DNA of 10,681 nucleotides, from positions 1 through 10,681 of the forward strand of contig CAKVDR010000018.1 of assembly GCA_934726435.1 (NCBI GenBank). The letters are read 5' to 3'. The translations under genes were made by a program, and so were the position numbers. The stretch comes from an uncultured Eubacteriales bacterium. GTDB lineage: Bacteria; Bacillota; Clostridia; Oscillospirales; Acutalibacteraceae. Numbering within the stretch: position 1 is the first letter of the stretch; each line of letters starts with the position of its first letter. This document shows, in pieces, positions 1 to 6,620 of the stretch. The notes under the pieces are model-generated. The model was given only the letters and a program-made list of their open reading frames with translations, ran no database searches and was not told the DNA's origin.

Positions 1-296
1 GTTTCGAGTTTTATTGCAATTTGGTCGCCAACTTCTGAGCCTTTTTTGATAACAAGGGCATCTTTGAGCGAAATTTCTTTGCCCGGATTTTCAACTTCGT
101 CAACAACAGTTTTCATTAAATTAACTTCGAAAACTCCTGATTTCGCATTGAAGTTTACCGTTACTTCTTCATTTCCGCCGTAGTTATTTTTGCAAGCGGT
201 GACGATTGCTTTAACGATTTTTTCAAGCATGTAATCCATTGGAATGCCGCGTTCTTTTTCAAGAAGCTTGAGTGCTTCGAAAATTTCCATGTTCAT
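1..296 (-). CDS. nusA: Transcription termination/antitermination factor NusA, N-terminal part (cut by window edge)
   Basis: NusA binds RNA polymerase and modulates pausing, intrinsic termination and antitermination. About 98 residues are visible, all from the N-terminal RNAP-binding domain. The protein begins MNMEIFEALKLLEKERGIP, continues with the helical stretch ending in AIVTACKNNYGG, and then enters the beta-rich part containing VNFNAKSGVFEVNLMKTV. This matches the typical NusA N-terminus (ALEALEKEKGI...AL.SAYK). The S1 and KH domains lie outside the window. I chose the first ATG, three bases after the rimP stop, because a GAGGAG motif in the last codons of rimP sits about 12 bases upstream. 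An in-frame ATG two codons later is possible. The gene is translated from the same transcript as rimP, the usual Firmicute order rimP-nusA-ylxR-infB. Confidence 0.93.
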   Translation of the reverse strand, partial: MNMEIFEALKLLEKERGIPMDYMLEKIVKAIVTACKNNYGGNEEVTVNFNAKSGVFEVNLMKTVVDEVENPGKEISLKDALVIKKGSEVGDQIAIKLE

Positions 297-299
297 TTT

Positions 300-779
300 T
301 TAGTTTCTCTCCTCTAGCATTTTTAAGTTGATTTTTGCAATATTCTTTCGTGGTAATTCAAAAATTTGCTCTTCTGTTTCTATTTTTACCGTTTCTTTGC
401 CGAAAGAATGCAATTTTCCGCAAATGTTTTTATTTTTGTTTTCATCTGGGCGAATTAACTGAGCATTTACTTCGCTGTCAATGTATTTTTCAAAGTGAGC
501 GTCCGAAGAAAGTTCCCTTTCAATTCCTGGCGAGCAAACTTCCAAGCAATATGAAACGTCGATAGGGTCAAGAATATCCAAAGGTTCATCGAGCTTTCTG
601 CTCATGTTTTCGCAGTCTTCAAGCGTTATGCCTTCAGGCTTATCAATGAAAACTCTTAGATAAAAATTAGAGCCTTCTTTCAAAAATTTTACGTCCCAAA
701 GCTCAAGCCCAAGCTCTTTTGCAATCGGGAGCGCAATTTCAGTAACAGCTTCTGAAACTGATTTTTTCGCTTTTGACAT
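300..779 (-). CDS. rimP: Ribosome maturation factor RimP
   Basis: RimP is a cytoplasmic assembly factor for the 30S ribosomal subunit. The 159 residues have the normal family length. The N-terminal alpha/beta domain (about residues 12-85) carries the family signature: LGLELWDVKF, then LRVFIDKPEGITLEDC, SRKLDEPLDILDPI and YCLEVCSPGIERELS. The C-terminal SH3-like domain (about 95-155) includes GKLHSFGKETVKIE and the RKNIAKINLK end. The ATG is preceded by GGAGGG with a five-base spacer, which fixes the start. Its own promoter (860-888) and leader hairpin (803-827) lie just upstream, so it is the first gene of the rimP-nusA operon. The identification is secure; nothing is missing or unusual in the protein. 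Confidence 0.96.
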   Translation of the reverse strand: MSKAKKSVSEAVTEIALPIAKELGLELWDVKFLKEGSNFYLRVFIDKPEGITLEDCENMSRKLDEPLDILDPIDVSYCLEVCSPGIERELSSDAHFEKYIDSEVNAQLIRPDENKNKNICGKLHSFGKETVKIETEEQIFELPRKNIAKINLKMLEERN

Positions 780-802
780 TTAATCCCTCCAAAATATAGA
801 TA

Positions 803-827
803 AAAGAGCGGGACAATCCCACTCTTT
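803..827 (-). promoter_or_regulatory. rimP leader hairpin, possible NusA-dependent attenuator
   Basis: Read on the minus strand, AAAGAGTGGGA and TCCCGCTCTTT form an 11-bp stem with one G-U pair and a three-base loop. It lies between the promoter and the rimP start. The bases after the stem (TTATCTATATTTT) are U-rich but interrupted, so it would be a weak terminator alone. The rimP-nusA leader of Bacillus subtilis is known to carry NusA-dependent terminators for autoregulation. That this hairpin plays the same role is inference. The fold is only strong on the minus strand; on the plus strand the G-U pair becomes a C-A mismatch. Confidence 0.55.
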
Positions 828-859
828 CTAACTCATAGAAATTACCTAAACTCCTAAGT

Positions 860-888
860 ATTCTAGCATATTGTTATAAGTAAGTCAA
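860..888 (-). promoter_or_regulatory. Sigma-A type promoter of the rimP-nusA operon
   Basis: On the minus strand, TTGACT (883-888) and TAGAAT (860-865) are separated by exactly 17 bases. Each box is one base from consensus. Predicted transcription starts about seven bases downstream, giving a leader of roughly 75 bases that contains the hairpin at 803-827. The -35 box lies ten bases beyond the stop codon of the last phage-cassette gene. Confidence 0.8.
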
Positions 889-898
889 TACTAATAAA

Positions 899-1303
899 TT
901 ATTCACCACTTGCTAAATTTTGTAAACTTTGTTGATATTCATGTTTTTTTACATTTTCAAATATTGCTTGATTTTTTGCATGGTAAGCCAGCGATTGCTT
1001 TTTGATTTTGCCATATTGTTTAAAAACGTAATTTATTTCCTGGCATGTTAAATTTTTAAGCACGCTTACCGTATTTGGAAACAATCTTTCGCCTGAGGCA
1101 GTGCACAAACACATGGATATCAATCCGGCTTTTCTTATTAATTTTTTGTTTTTCTTAAACACATTTGAGATTTCGAGCATTGCTTTGTAATTTTTTTCAA
1201 AAATTATTATTTCGTAGGCTGAAAGCAGCTTTAACCCCAGGATTTTTCCTGAAAGTAAGATGGGTTCTTTGAAGCTTGATCTAAAATTAATTTTATGGTT
1301 CAT
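899..1303 (-). CDS. Small phage-cassette protein, function not recognised
   Basis: A 134-residue, lysine-rich protein and the last gene of the phage cassette. The start is supported by GAAGGAA about nine bases before the ATG. No signal peptide or clear membrane segment is seen. The N-terminal half holds the hydrophobic stretch LSGKILGLKLLSAYEIIIFEK. The C-terminal third (about residues 85-130) looks helical and polar, with LTCQEINYVFKQYGKIKK. Two cysteines sit close together in SMCLCTASGE. By position it could be a neck, tail-completion or tail-assembly-chaperone-like protein, but I recognise no family signature. It is followed within ten bases by the rimP -35 box, with no terminator between. 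Confidence 0.7.
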   Translation of the reverse strand: MNHKINFRSSFKEPILLSGKILGLKLLSAYEIIIFEKNYKAMLEISNVFKKNKKLIRKAGLISMCLCTASGERLFPNTVSVLKNLTCQEINYVFKQYGKIKKQSLAYHAKNQAIFENVKKHEYQQSLQNLASGE

Positions 1304-1342
1304 TTGTCGGTTTCCTTCTTAGTTTTATTTTTAATATTTTTT

Positions 1343-1366
1343 CCGGGCAAATTTAAGTCTGCCCGG
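1343..1366. other. GC-rich intergenic hairpin between two cassette genes
   Basis: CCGGGCA and TGCCCGG form a perfect 7-bp stem around a ten-base loop, nine bases after the stop of the head-closure-like gene. In the direction of the cassette (minus) it is followed by AAAAAATATT, so it is not a normal terminator for these genes. It may stabilise an mRNA end or mark a processing site. On the plus strand it is followed by GTTTTAAATT, so it could weakly stop antisense transcription. Confidence 0.5.
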
Positions 1367-1374
1367 GTTTTAAA

Positions 1375-1707
1375 TTATGTTTTTTCTTCCAAAACGGCTC
1401 TTTCGTAAATAACTTCGCCGGAAAGATAAACATATTCAACTTTTTTAACGCTGTAGTTTTTAAGGCCTGCCATTATCACTGCGGTGGAAGCGTAGCTGCT
1501 TAATTTCACATTAGGCAGACCTATGTATAAATATTGCTCAGTTTTGGTTTCTTCGAGGTAATCGCCATAAAGCGGGCTTTGGTAATCGGATCTTAAAGGC
1601 TGAATGAAAGCTTTTGTTTTTATTGTTTTTTCAGATGTGCACTGCACTTTAACGTCTTGGCCGAATTTGGAGATTAAAGTTTTGGCGTTGTCGCAAATTC
1701 TATTCAT
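1375..1707 (-). CDS. Probable phage head-closure / head-tail adaptor protein
   Basis: A 110-residue protein with the size and position of a phage head-closure or head-tail adaptor protein, which plugs the portal-connector channel after packaging. The C-terminal two thirds are beta-rich: KAFIQPLRSDYQSPLYGDYL, then EQYLYIGLPNVKL, YSVKKVEYVYLSGEVIYERA. The pattern 'FIQP..., hYLYIGpP..., V..AE.V...GE..Y.WA' recalls adaptor-like proteins that I associate with Clostridia prophages. I placed the start at the ATG at 1707 because AAAGGA lies nine bases upstream; an earlier ATG at 1731 has no such site. The start overlaps the end of the connector gene by eight bases, which suggests coupled translation. 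Function rests on context and fold-like pattern, not a catalytic motif. Confidence 0.65.
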   Translation of the reverse strand: MNRICDNAKTLISKFGQDVKVQCTSEKTIKTKAFIQPLRSDYQSPLYGDYLEETKTEQYLYIGLPNVKLSSYASTAVIMAGLKNYSVKKVEYVYLSGEVIYERAVLEEKT

Positions 1708-2074
1708 CGTATGTAATCCTTTCGAAAACAAAGCCTTCGTCTTCTATTAAATCCGAAATTGATCTTTTCGCTTCTTGCCAAACCTTAGTTGCCATTTTGA
1801 CAGAGGTATTCGGGTCTGTTTTTATTTTCATTTCTCCTGCAGTGAAAGATTCTGTCGTTAAGGTGGTTGCATTGAAAAGAGTGTATTTATAAAGTGCAAG
1901 TGCAGCTGCCGCAACTTCTAGCCTGTGGGCGTTAGATTCTTCGTCTATGCCATCTTTCAAGTGTCTTTTTATTTCTTCCATGCTTTCGTAGCAAATGGGG
2001 ATCCATTTTGAAGAATCTTCTATTTCAACGTTTGCGATGACTGAAAATCTTTGAACGACTATTTCTAAATTCAA
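1700..2074 (-). CDS. Probable phage head-tail connector protein
   Basis: A 124-residue protein encoded directly after the major capsid gene, the usual place for the gp6/gp15-type connector that docks under the portal. The sequence fits a small helical connector: a helix with SMEEIKRHLKDG, the very regular helix EVAAAALALYKYTL, a TTESFTAGEMKI turn, and a last helix with KVWQEAKRSISDLIED. The predicted start is TTG at 2074, because AAGGAGG stands nine bases upstream. Longer reading would begin at 2149 but would run through the terminator hairpin at 2102-2148 and has no ribosome binding site. It overlaps the next gene by eight bases. Placement is firm; the exact connector family is inferred. Confidence 0.7.
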   Translation of the reverse strand: MNLEIVVQRFSVIANVEIEDSSKWIPICYESMEEIKRHLKDGIDEESNAHRLEVAAAALALYKYTLFNATTLTTESFTAGEMKIKTDPNTSVKMATKVWQEAKRSISDLIEDEGFVFERITYDE

Positions 2075-2083
2075 ATTTATTTG

Positions 2084-2090
2084 CCTCCTT
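2084..2090 (-). promoter_or_regulatory. Ribosome binding site deciding the TTG start of the connector gene
   Basis: AAGGAGG on the minus strand, nine bases before TTG at 2074. No ATG lies at a suitable distance, so the TTG is the likely start. Confidence 0.8.
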
Positions 2091-2101
2091 GCTTTTAGGT
2101 T

Positions 2102-2148
2102 AAAAAAGAGGTAGCCCCTTTTCGATTTGCCTGGTTTCAAAGGGGCCA
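2102..2148 (-). terminator. Terminator after the major capsid gene
   Basis: On the minus strand TGGCCCCTTT pairs with AAAGGGGCTA (10 bp, one G-U) across a 17-base loop, then CCTC and six U. It starts 11 bases after the capsid stop codon and ends before the connector ribosome binding site. The four-base gap before the U-tract and the large loop suggest partial termination. That would raise capsid output relative to the downstream neck genes. Confidence 0.65.
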
Positions 2149-2159
2149 AAATCTTTTAA

Positions 2160-3185
2160 TTAAGCAACGCTGTAATCAAGAACTTTTGCTGCTTTAGCGG
2201 TTAATTTAGAGAATCCTGTTGTCATTGTGATTCCTGCTCTTTCGAGTTGCTTGTCGATTACTTTATCAAAGTCGATTAAGATGTCTCCTGATTGAACGAG
2301 TTGAAGAGCGAAATCTTTATCAATTCCGAGGATTTTGTTTGCGCCAACTTTTTCTGAAACTATTAATTTTGCGCCCATTGGAGTTACGATGTTTCCGGTT
2401 CCTTGGAAGTCGAGTCCTGCGCAAGCATCTCTCATCTCGCTTAAAGAAAGAATGTCGTTAACTACTGCGCTGGAAGCAATCATAACGTTTAATTTGTAAG
2501 GGTTGAGGCCTTTCCAAAGTTGTAAAAGGTAAGGATAAGCCAAAGTTGCAGATGATGGCTTTGTTGTGCCGTAAGCGGCGCTGATTGATTCTGCTGCGGT
2601 TGAGCCTGAACCTAAAAGTTCTGTGACCGCGTCTTCGAGTTGTTCTTTTGCTATGTCAAGGCCGATTTGTTTCAAAATCACGGTTACAACGTCCAAGTTT
2701 TGGAATCTTAAAGCTTCATATGAAGAAGAAAATACTCTGCCGTGTTTTTTGAGCTCAACTAAAGAAGCATTTTTTCTAACGCTAACGCTTGGAATGCTTG
2801 CGCCTTCTGCAACGTAAGATGTGCTTGAACTTTCGGTTGTTGAAGAAATTGAGCGGTAGTCCGTTCCTTCGATTTTCGTGGTTGCTGCTACGATTGATGA
2901 AATTACTTCCGAAGAATTTATTCCTTGTTTGATAGCTCTTGCGAGAAATTCAGGGAACAAAACAGCTGAATCTGCTGTGCTGAAGAATTTGTCAACAACG
3001 TCGCATCCCGGTCCGCTTACTTTGATGTCGAATCTTTTTAACTGTCTTTGATATGCGTCTAAGTTTTCAAGTGCGCTTCCTTTATAATTTTCAGATGGGT
3101 CGAGGCTTTCAAGAACTTCTGTGAAAGTTTTTCCTCCTACGTTATACATGCCTTTTTCGAGTTTAATTGAATTACAAAATGCCAT
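2160..3185 (-). CDS. Phage major capsid protein (HK97-fold type)
   Basis: A 341-residue protein that would form the icosahedral head shell. Position after portal and protease, length, and sequence fit the HK97-fold capsid group. Visible marks are an N-terminal arm (about 1-60), LFPEFLARAIKQGI (about 76-89) where the folded core begins, EGASIP (127-132), and LVELKKHGRVFSSSYEALRF (142-161), a pattern common to the spine helix and E-loop region. Later come YLLQLWKGLNPY and the C-terminal part with ITMTTGFSKLTAKAAK. I chose the ATG at 3185 because GGAGG lies eight bases upstream; an ATG at 3200 overlaps that site. The gene is followed by its own terminator. The N-terminal arm could be removed by the upstream protease, but no cleavage site can be proven by eye. 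Confidence 0.85.
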   Translation of the reverse strand: MAFCNSIKLEKGMYNVGGKTFTEVLESLDPSENYKGSALENLDAYQRQLKRFDIKVSGPGCDVVDKFFSTADSAVLFPEFLARAIKQGINSSEVISSIVAATTKIEGTDYRSISSTTESSSTSYVAEGASIPSVSVRKNASLVELKKHGRVFSSSYEALRFQNLDVVTVILKQIGLDIAKEQLEDAVTELLGSGSTAAESISAAYGTTKPSSATLAYPYLLQLWKGLNPYKLNVMIASSAVVNDILSLSEMRDACAGLDFQGTGNIVTPMGAKLIVSEKVGANKILGIDKDFALQLVQSGDILIDFDKVIDKQLERAGITMTTGFSKLTAKAAKVLDYSVA

Positions 3186-3202
3186 TTTAAATTCCTCCAT
3201 TT

Positions 3203-3541
3203 TTATATTTTAAATTGAATATTTTCATTTTTTTGCAAATCTGATTTTTCAGGTGTGAATTGCGGTGCGGCGGGCATTATCTGCGAAAGTTTTGTTTTGA
3301 AAGTCTTTTTCAGTGAGTTTAATTCTTCGATTGATATTTTCTCGCAAATGCTTTTCATAACTGCCATGTCAAGCTCAGGGCAAGCGGCGTTTGAAAGTTT
3401 TATGACGTCGTTTTTAAGCTCTTGCTTGTAAATTTCGCCTATTTTGGCTTTTTCTTTCAGGGTTTCAAGCGCTTTTTTGATTTCATTTTCGCTGATTTTT
3501 TCTTTTGGCTTCGGGAATAGCGATTTAATGATCTCATCCAT
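3203..3541 (-). CDS. Nested capsid scaffold protein from an in-frame internal start
   Basis: The ATG at 3541 is Met217 of the protease reading frame. It is preceded by AAAGGAGGTGA, a full match to the anti-Shine-Dalgarno sequence, seven bases from the ATG. Initiation here would make a 112-residue protein starting MDEIIKSLFPKPKEK. It is rich in charged residues and helix-formers (ISENEIKKALETLKEKAK, ISIEELNSLKKTFKTKL) and ends with a proline-containing tail (IMPAAPQFTPEKS). Internal in-frame scaffold starts inside protease genes are known from lambda (Nu3 inside C). That this gene uses the same plan is inference from the ribosome binding site and composition; it has not been shown here. Confidence 0.65.
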   Translation of the reverse strand: MDEIIKSLFPKPKEKISENEIKKALETLKEKAKIGEIYKQELKNDVIKLSNAACPELDMAVMKSICEKISIEELNSLKKTFKTKLSQIMPAAPQFTPEKSDLQKNENIQFKI

Positions 3542-4189
3542 CTTTTTTTCACCTCCTTTCAAGTAGTTTTTGTGAGATTTTATCACTCCTGCTTCTCTTT
3601 GAGCAGGAACCGCCACGAAAGACCATTCATAAGCATCCATTGGGTTGTCAAGAATTCTAAAGCAAAGCTTTTCAGTTCCGTCGGTTTTGTATTTTCTGCC
3701 TTTTATGTGCGAGCAGGGGATAGACTTAATTTCTTTTGAGCAAATCGAGCATGAAATTTTGCTAACCGAGCAGCCAACGCTCACTTCTTTTTTGATTCCT
3801 GAGTCAATTTCAAGGATTATATTTTCGTTTTTTGAGCATTTTGGCATGTATGCCTTTGCAATGAGCCTTTTGTAGGGCTCACCGAGGGAATTGAGTTTGC
3901 CGGGGACTGTTTCTAAGAAACATTTGAAGATTCTTGCGGTTTGGTTTTCGCTTTTTGGGTCGTGGTCTAAAATTCCTGTTTTGCCAACGAACATTTTTTC
4001 GAGTTTCAAAAGTGCTTCATCAGTGAACTTTTCGTAGTCTCTGTCGATTTCGTTGTCGCATAGAACCACCGAAAATGTGTAAACTTCTTCTGCTGAAAAT
4101 TTTCTTCGTGTTAATTTGTTTATTAGTTCCAGGTCGTTTTCTGAAACTGCTTGATTTGATTTGTTTTTAATCACATAGCCGTCTTTCAT
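3203..4189 (-). CDS. Phage prohead protease fused to scaffold domain
   Basis: A 328-residue, two-part protein. Residues about 35-205 resemble the serine prohead proteases that mature capsids: VVLCDNEIDRD, FVGKTGILDHD with candidate catalytic His76, EVSVGCSV with candidate Ser137, and DAYEWSFVAVPAQREAG at the end of the domain. Between the serine and the end lies a C-x2-C-x8-C-x-H cluster (Cys147, Cys150, Cys159, His161), likely a small zinc knuckle. Residues about 217-300 are charged and helical, as expected for a scaffold or delta domain, and begin at Met217 with its own strong ribosome binding site. The gene sits between portal and capsid, the standard place. The start ATG has GGAGG-like bases upstream. 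Protease assignment rests on motif pattern and position. Confidence 0.78.
   Translation of the reverse strand: MKDGYVIKNKSNQAVSENDLELINKLTRRKFSAEEVYTFSVVLCDNEIDRDYEKFTDEALLKLEKMFVGKTGILDHDPKSENQTARIFKCFLETVPGKLNSLGEPYKRLIAKAYMPKCSKNENIILEIDSGIKKEVSVGCSVSKISCSICSKEIKSIPCSHIKGRKYKTDGTEKLCFRILDNPMDAYEWSFVAVPAQREAGVIKSHKNYLKGGEKKMDEIIKSLFPKPKEKISENEIKKALETLKEKAKIGEIYKQELKNDVIKLSNAACPELDMAVMKSICEKISIEELNSLKKTFKTKLSQIMPAAPQFTPEKSDLQKNENIQFKI
3549..3559 (-). promoter_or_regulatory. Internal ribosome binding site within the protease gene
   Basis: AAAGGAGGTGA on the minus strand lies seven bases before an in-frame ATG at 3541. It encodes the Leu-Lys-Gly-Gly-Glu stretch of the protease. It is the best ribosome binding site in the cassette, which makes chance less likely. 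Confidence 0.75.
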
Positions 4190-4201
4190 TTTTTACCTCC
4201 G

Positions 4202-5350
4202 TTATTTTTCTTCCAAGCGTTTTTCGATTTCTCTTGCTTTTGCGTTTGTGAGCCTTGTGTTTGCAATTTGCAGCTGATCTTCGAGATCAATCTTGCACCA
4301 TGAAATTTCATAAGGGCATTTAAAGCCGTTTAACCTTAGCCACATATCGCATATTTTTGAAATAACCGGGTTTAAGATTCTTCTGTAAGATTCAATTTCG
4401 CTGTTTAAAATTTCAGCTTGCTGGGTGGACATTGTCTCAGTTGAAGTCCAGCTCAGGCCGAGCAAAAACGGCGGAATTGAAAGTTTGCTCACTATTTGCT
4501 CGAGCATTTGGCGGACTGGAATTTGGCTTTCAAGGATTTGGTTGTCAGCCCCGATGACTTTTATTCCAACATCGCCGATTGCAATGAAATCAGTTGGATT
4601 TTGGCTTTTCATTGCTTTTGTCCATTCGCTTGCAATCTGCGCAGCTCTTTCTTTGGTGTAAGATCTTTCTCCGGAATCCGAAGAAGGCTTGTATGTAACG
4701 GCAAATCTAACATTGCCAACTCTTTCCCAGTTTGCTCCAATGGTTTTGAAAATTTTAAGTAAAATCCCGCTAACAAACGGTAAACCTTTCATTATAGAGT
4801 TGCCGTAAATGTAGCCCGGTTCAGGGTTAAGAGTTGAAATTAAAACTAACTGCGGATATTTTATTGCTTTCATTGATCCATCGGGCTTCTTGCGGTAAAT
4901 AACCAGGTTTAGCGGGTTATCTTTAGTGGTTAAAACCACGTTTGAAAGCGAGGCGTTGTAAAGTGCTGCAATTGATTCGCTGTCGCCGCTTAGAACAATT
5001 TCTCCAATTGCCGTGCCGTAAGTCAAAAGCTGGTTTAAATGCGAAGAAATAAAGTGATGAATGCCTCTTCCACAGGAATTAACCTGAACGTTTGAGATAA
5101 ACTTATTTATCTTTTTTTCAACTTCTTCATCTTCGCAAACGATTTTAAAATCTCCTGTGAGACGAATTATTTTTGAAATAGCTGCGTCAATCACGGGGAC
5201 GGCGTCTCTGAGTGTGCGGTAAAGCTCCATTTCGTTTCCTGAAAGCGGGGAATAGTTTTCTATTATGTCAAAAGGATGAGGAGCCTTGGGGTAAACGGGC
5301 GCTGTTTGAACTGCGGCGCTTTGCTGTTTTTTCTTTTTAAAAAATTCCAA
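4202..5350 (-). CDS. Phage portal protein
   Basis: A 382-residue protein forming the dodecameric ring at the capsid vertex through which DNA is packed. It follows TerL, as usual. It contains the early helix YRTLRDAVPVIDAAISKIIR, a mid part with YGTAIGEIVL and NSIMKGLPFV, and the C-terminal portal stretch LSIPPFLLGLSW (from about 290). After this come STQQAEILNSEIESYRRILN and the helix VISKICDMWLRLNG, the typical tunnel/crown region. Its end is a charged helix (AKAREIEKRLEEK). The predicted start is TTG at 5350, because AAAGGAG lies eight bases upstream. A longer form from an ATG at 5407 would overlap TerL by 44 bases and lacks a ribosome binding site. It is somewhat shorter than many portals but looks complete. 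Confidence 0.87.
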   Translation of the reverse strand: MEFFKKKKQQSAAVQTAPVYPKAPHPFDIIENYSPLSGNEMELYRTLRDAVPVIDAAISKIIRLTGDFKIVCEDEEVEKKINKFISNVQVNSCGRGIHHFISSHLNQLLTYGTAIGEIVLSGDSESIAALYNASLSNVVLTTKDNPLNLVIYRKKPDGSMKAIKYPQLVLISTLNPEPGYIYGNSIMKGLPFVSGILLKIFKTIGANWERVGNVRFAVTYKPSSDSGERSYTKERAAQIASEWTKAMKSQNPTDFIAIGDVGIKVIGADNQILESQIPVRQMLEQIVSKLSIPPFLLGLSWTSTETMSTQQAEILNSEIESYRRILNPVISKICDMWLRLNGFKCPYEISWCKIDLEDQLQIANTRLTNAKAREIEKRLEEK

Positions 5351-5358
5351 TTTTCTTT

Positions 5359-5365
5359 CTCCTTT
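5359..5365 (-). promoter_or_regulatory. Ribosome binding site deciding the TTG start of the portal gene
   Basis: AAAGGAG on the minus strand, eight bases before TTG at 5350. It overlaps the stop codon of the terminase large subunit gene, so reinitiation after that gene is likely. Confidence 0.8.
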
Positions 5366-6620
5366 ATATTCTTTGAGTTGCCAGCGCAAAAAATGGCTCA
5401 TCGTCATAGGAGTTCATTATCGTGCTGACGAAATATCTTATGTCGTCCATTGCGTGGTCATTTTCTTTAACCGGTGTGTCTTTTGCTGTGGTGTTTTGCC
5501 ACCTGTAAAGAGAAAATTCTCTTATTGAATCGGCGCAATTTTTGCAGATTTTAATATCACCTCTTTTTAGGGCTAAAGCCACCTCGCTTATTCCTTCGTT
5601 TACGTTGTTCCTGGCGGGAATGACTTTAATTTGCCCGTATCTTTTAATAAGGGTTATGAAACTTGCTGCTGAAGGGTCAACTGCCATGCAGTCGATGTTT
5701 TTGCCTTCAATCATTTTTAGAATTTGCCTGTAATGTTCTTCGTCTGTTCGGCTCTCACCTTCTTTTCTGGAATCAAAATAATATTCGTTTATTCTGTACC
5801 ATGTTCCGTTTATATTGCCCCACAGGCCGCATGAAGTGGGGTTTACAATGCCGTAGTCGCATGAAAGAGCATAGCGCGAGGGCATTTCTTTCGGGGTTTC
5901 GCAGAATGAAGATTCTTTTGTCATGTAAGGGTAGATAATTCCTTCGACGGCAACCCATTTTCCTTCGATGAACCTTTGGTAAAATGTCCCGCTGTAAAGG
6001 CGTTTGTACCTTTCTTTGAGGCTTTCTGAAAGCGAAGGGTTATCGTCCATCGTGAAGTGCAAGTAAAGCGTTTTCCTTGCTTTTGCTTTTAAAATCCATT
6101 CTCTGTAAAACCAGTGCCCGGGGTATTCCGGGTTGCAGTTAAACCAAAATTTCGAGCCTGCAACCGAGCATCTTGCAAGCGCCTGCTCAACGAAAGATCT
6201 TGGCATCAGTGCAACTTCATCGAACAAAACTCCTGAAAGTGTCATGCCTTGAATCAGCGCTGCCGAGGATTCATCTTTTCCGCCGAAAAGGTAAAAGGTG
6301 TTTGTTCTTCCCATGAATGAAATTTCAATCAAATTTTCCGAAAGCTTTTGTTTGCATTCAAAGCCAAGCTCTGAAATTATTGGAATTAGCGGTGAAGTGA
6401 CGTTTCTTCGGATTGATTTTATTGTTTTGCCGCAAATTGCAAATGAGCTCCCGCTGAATTTGTAAAAGGCCCAAAGTATAAAAGAAATTGACATACAAAG
6501 CGTTTTGCCGCTTCTTACCGAGCCGTCGCAGATTAGCGCATCAAGGTTTTCATGAGGAGAGTTTTTAACCCACCAAGTCAAAGTTATGACTTGTTTTTTC
6601 GAAAATTTTTCGAATTTCAT
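5364..6620 (-). CDS. Phage terminase large subunit (DNA-packaging ATPase and nuclease)
   Basis: A 418-residue motor that cuts concatemeric DNA and pumps it through the portal. The N-terminal ATPase shows Walker A GSVRSGKT (33-40), Walker B GVLFDE with Asp134 and Glu135, and the coupling motif FWFNCNPEYPGHW (158-170). The RNase H-like nuclease shows Asp255 in ALSCDYGIVNPT, Asp315 in DCMAVDPSAASF, and Asp388/Asp392 in NDHAMDDIRY. All expected acidic residues are present, so the enzyme looks functional. The sequence resembles the PBSX/SPP1-like group of TerL. The ATG follows directly after the TerS stop, and the ribosome binding site GGAGG lies in the last TerS codons, which indicates tight coupling. 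Length is normal. Confidence 0.93.
   Translation of the reverse strand: MKFEKFSKKQVITLTWWVKNSPHENLDALICDGSVRSGKTLCMSISFILWAFYKFSGSSFAICGKTIKSIRRNVTSPLIPIISELGFECKQKLSENLIEISFMGRTNTFYLFGGKDESSAALIQGMTLSGVLFDEVALMPRSFVEQALARCSVAGSKFWFNCNPEYPGHWFYREWILKAKARKTLYLHFTMDDNPSLSESLKERYKRLYSGTFYQRFIEGKWVAVEGIIYPYMTKESSFCETPKEMPSRYALSCDYGIVNPTSCGLWGNINGTWYRINEYYFDSRKEGESRTDEEHYRQILKMIEGKNIDCMAVDPSAASFITLIKRYGQIKVIPARNNVNEGISEVALALKRGDIKICKNCADSIREFSLYRWQNTTAKDTPVKENDHAMDDIRYFVSTIMNSYDDEPFFALATQRI

Noticed and set aside
1343..1366. GC hairpin considered as terminator of the phage operon
   Set aside because: On the cassette strand the stem is followed by a run of A, not U, so it should not stop transcription in that direction.
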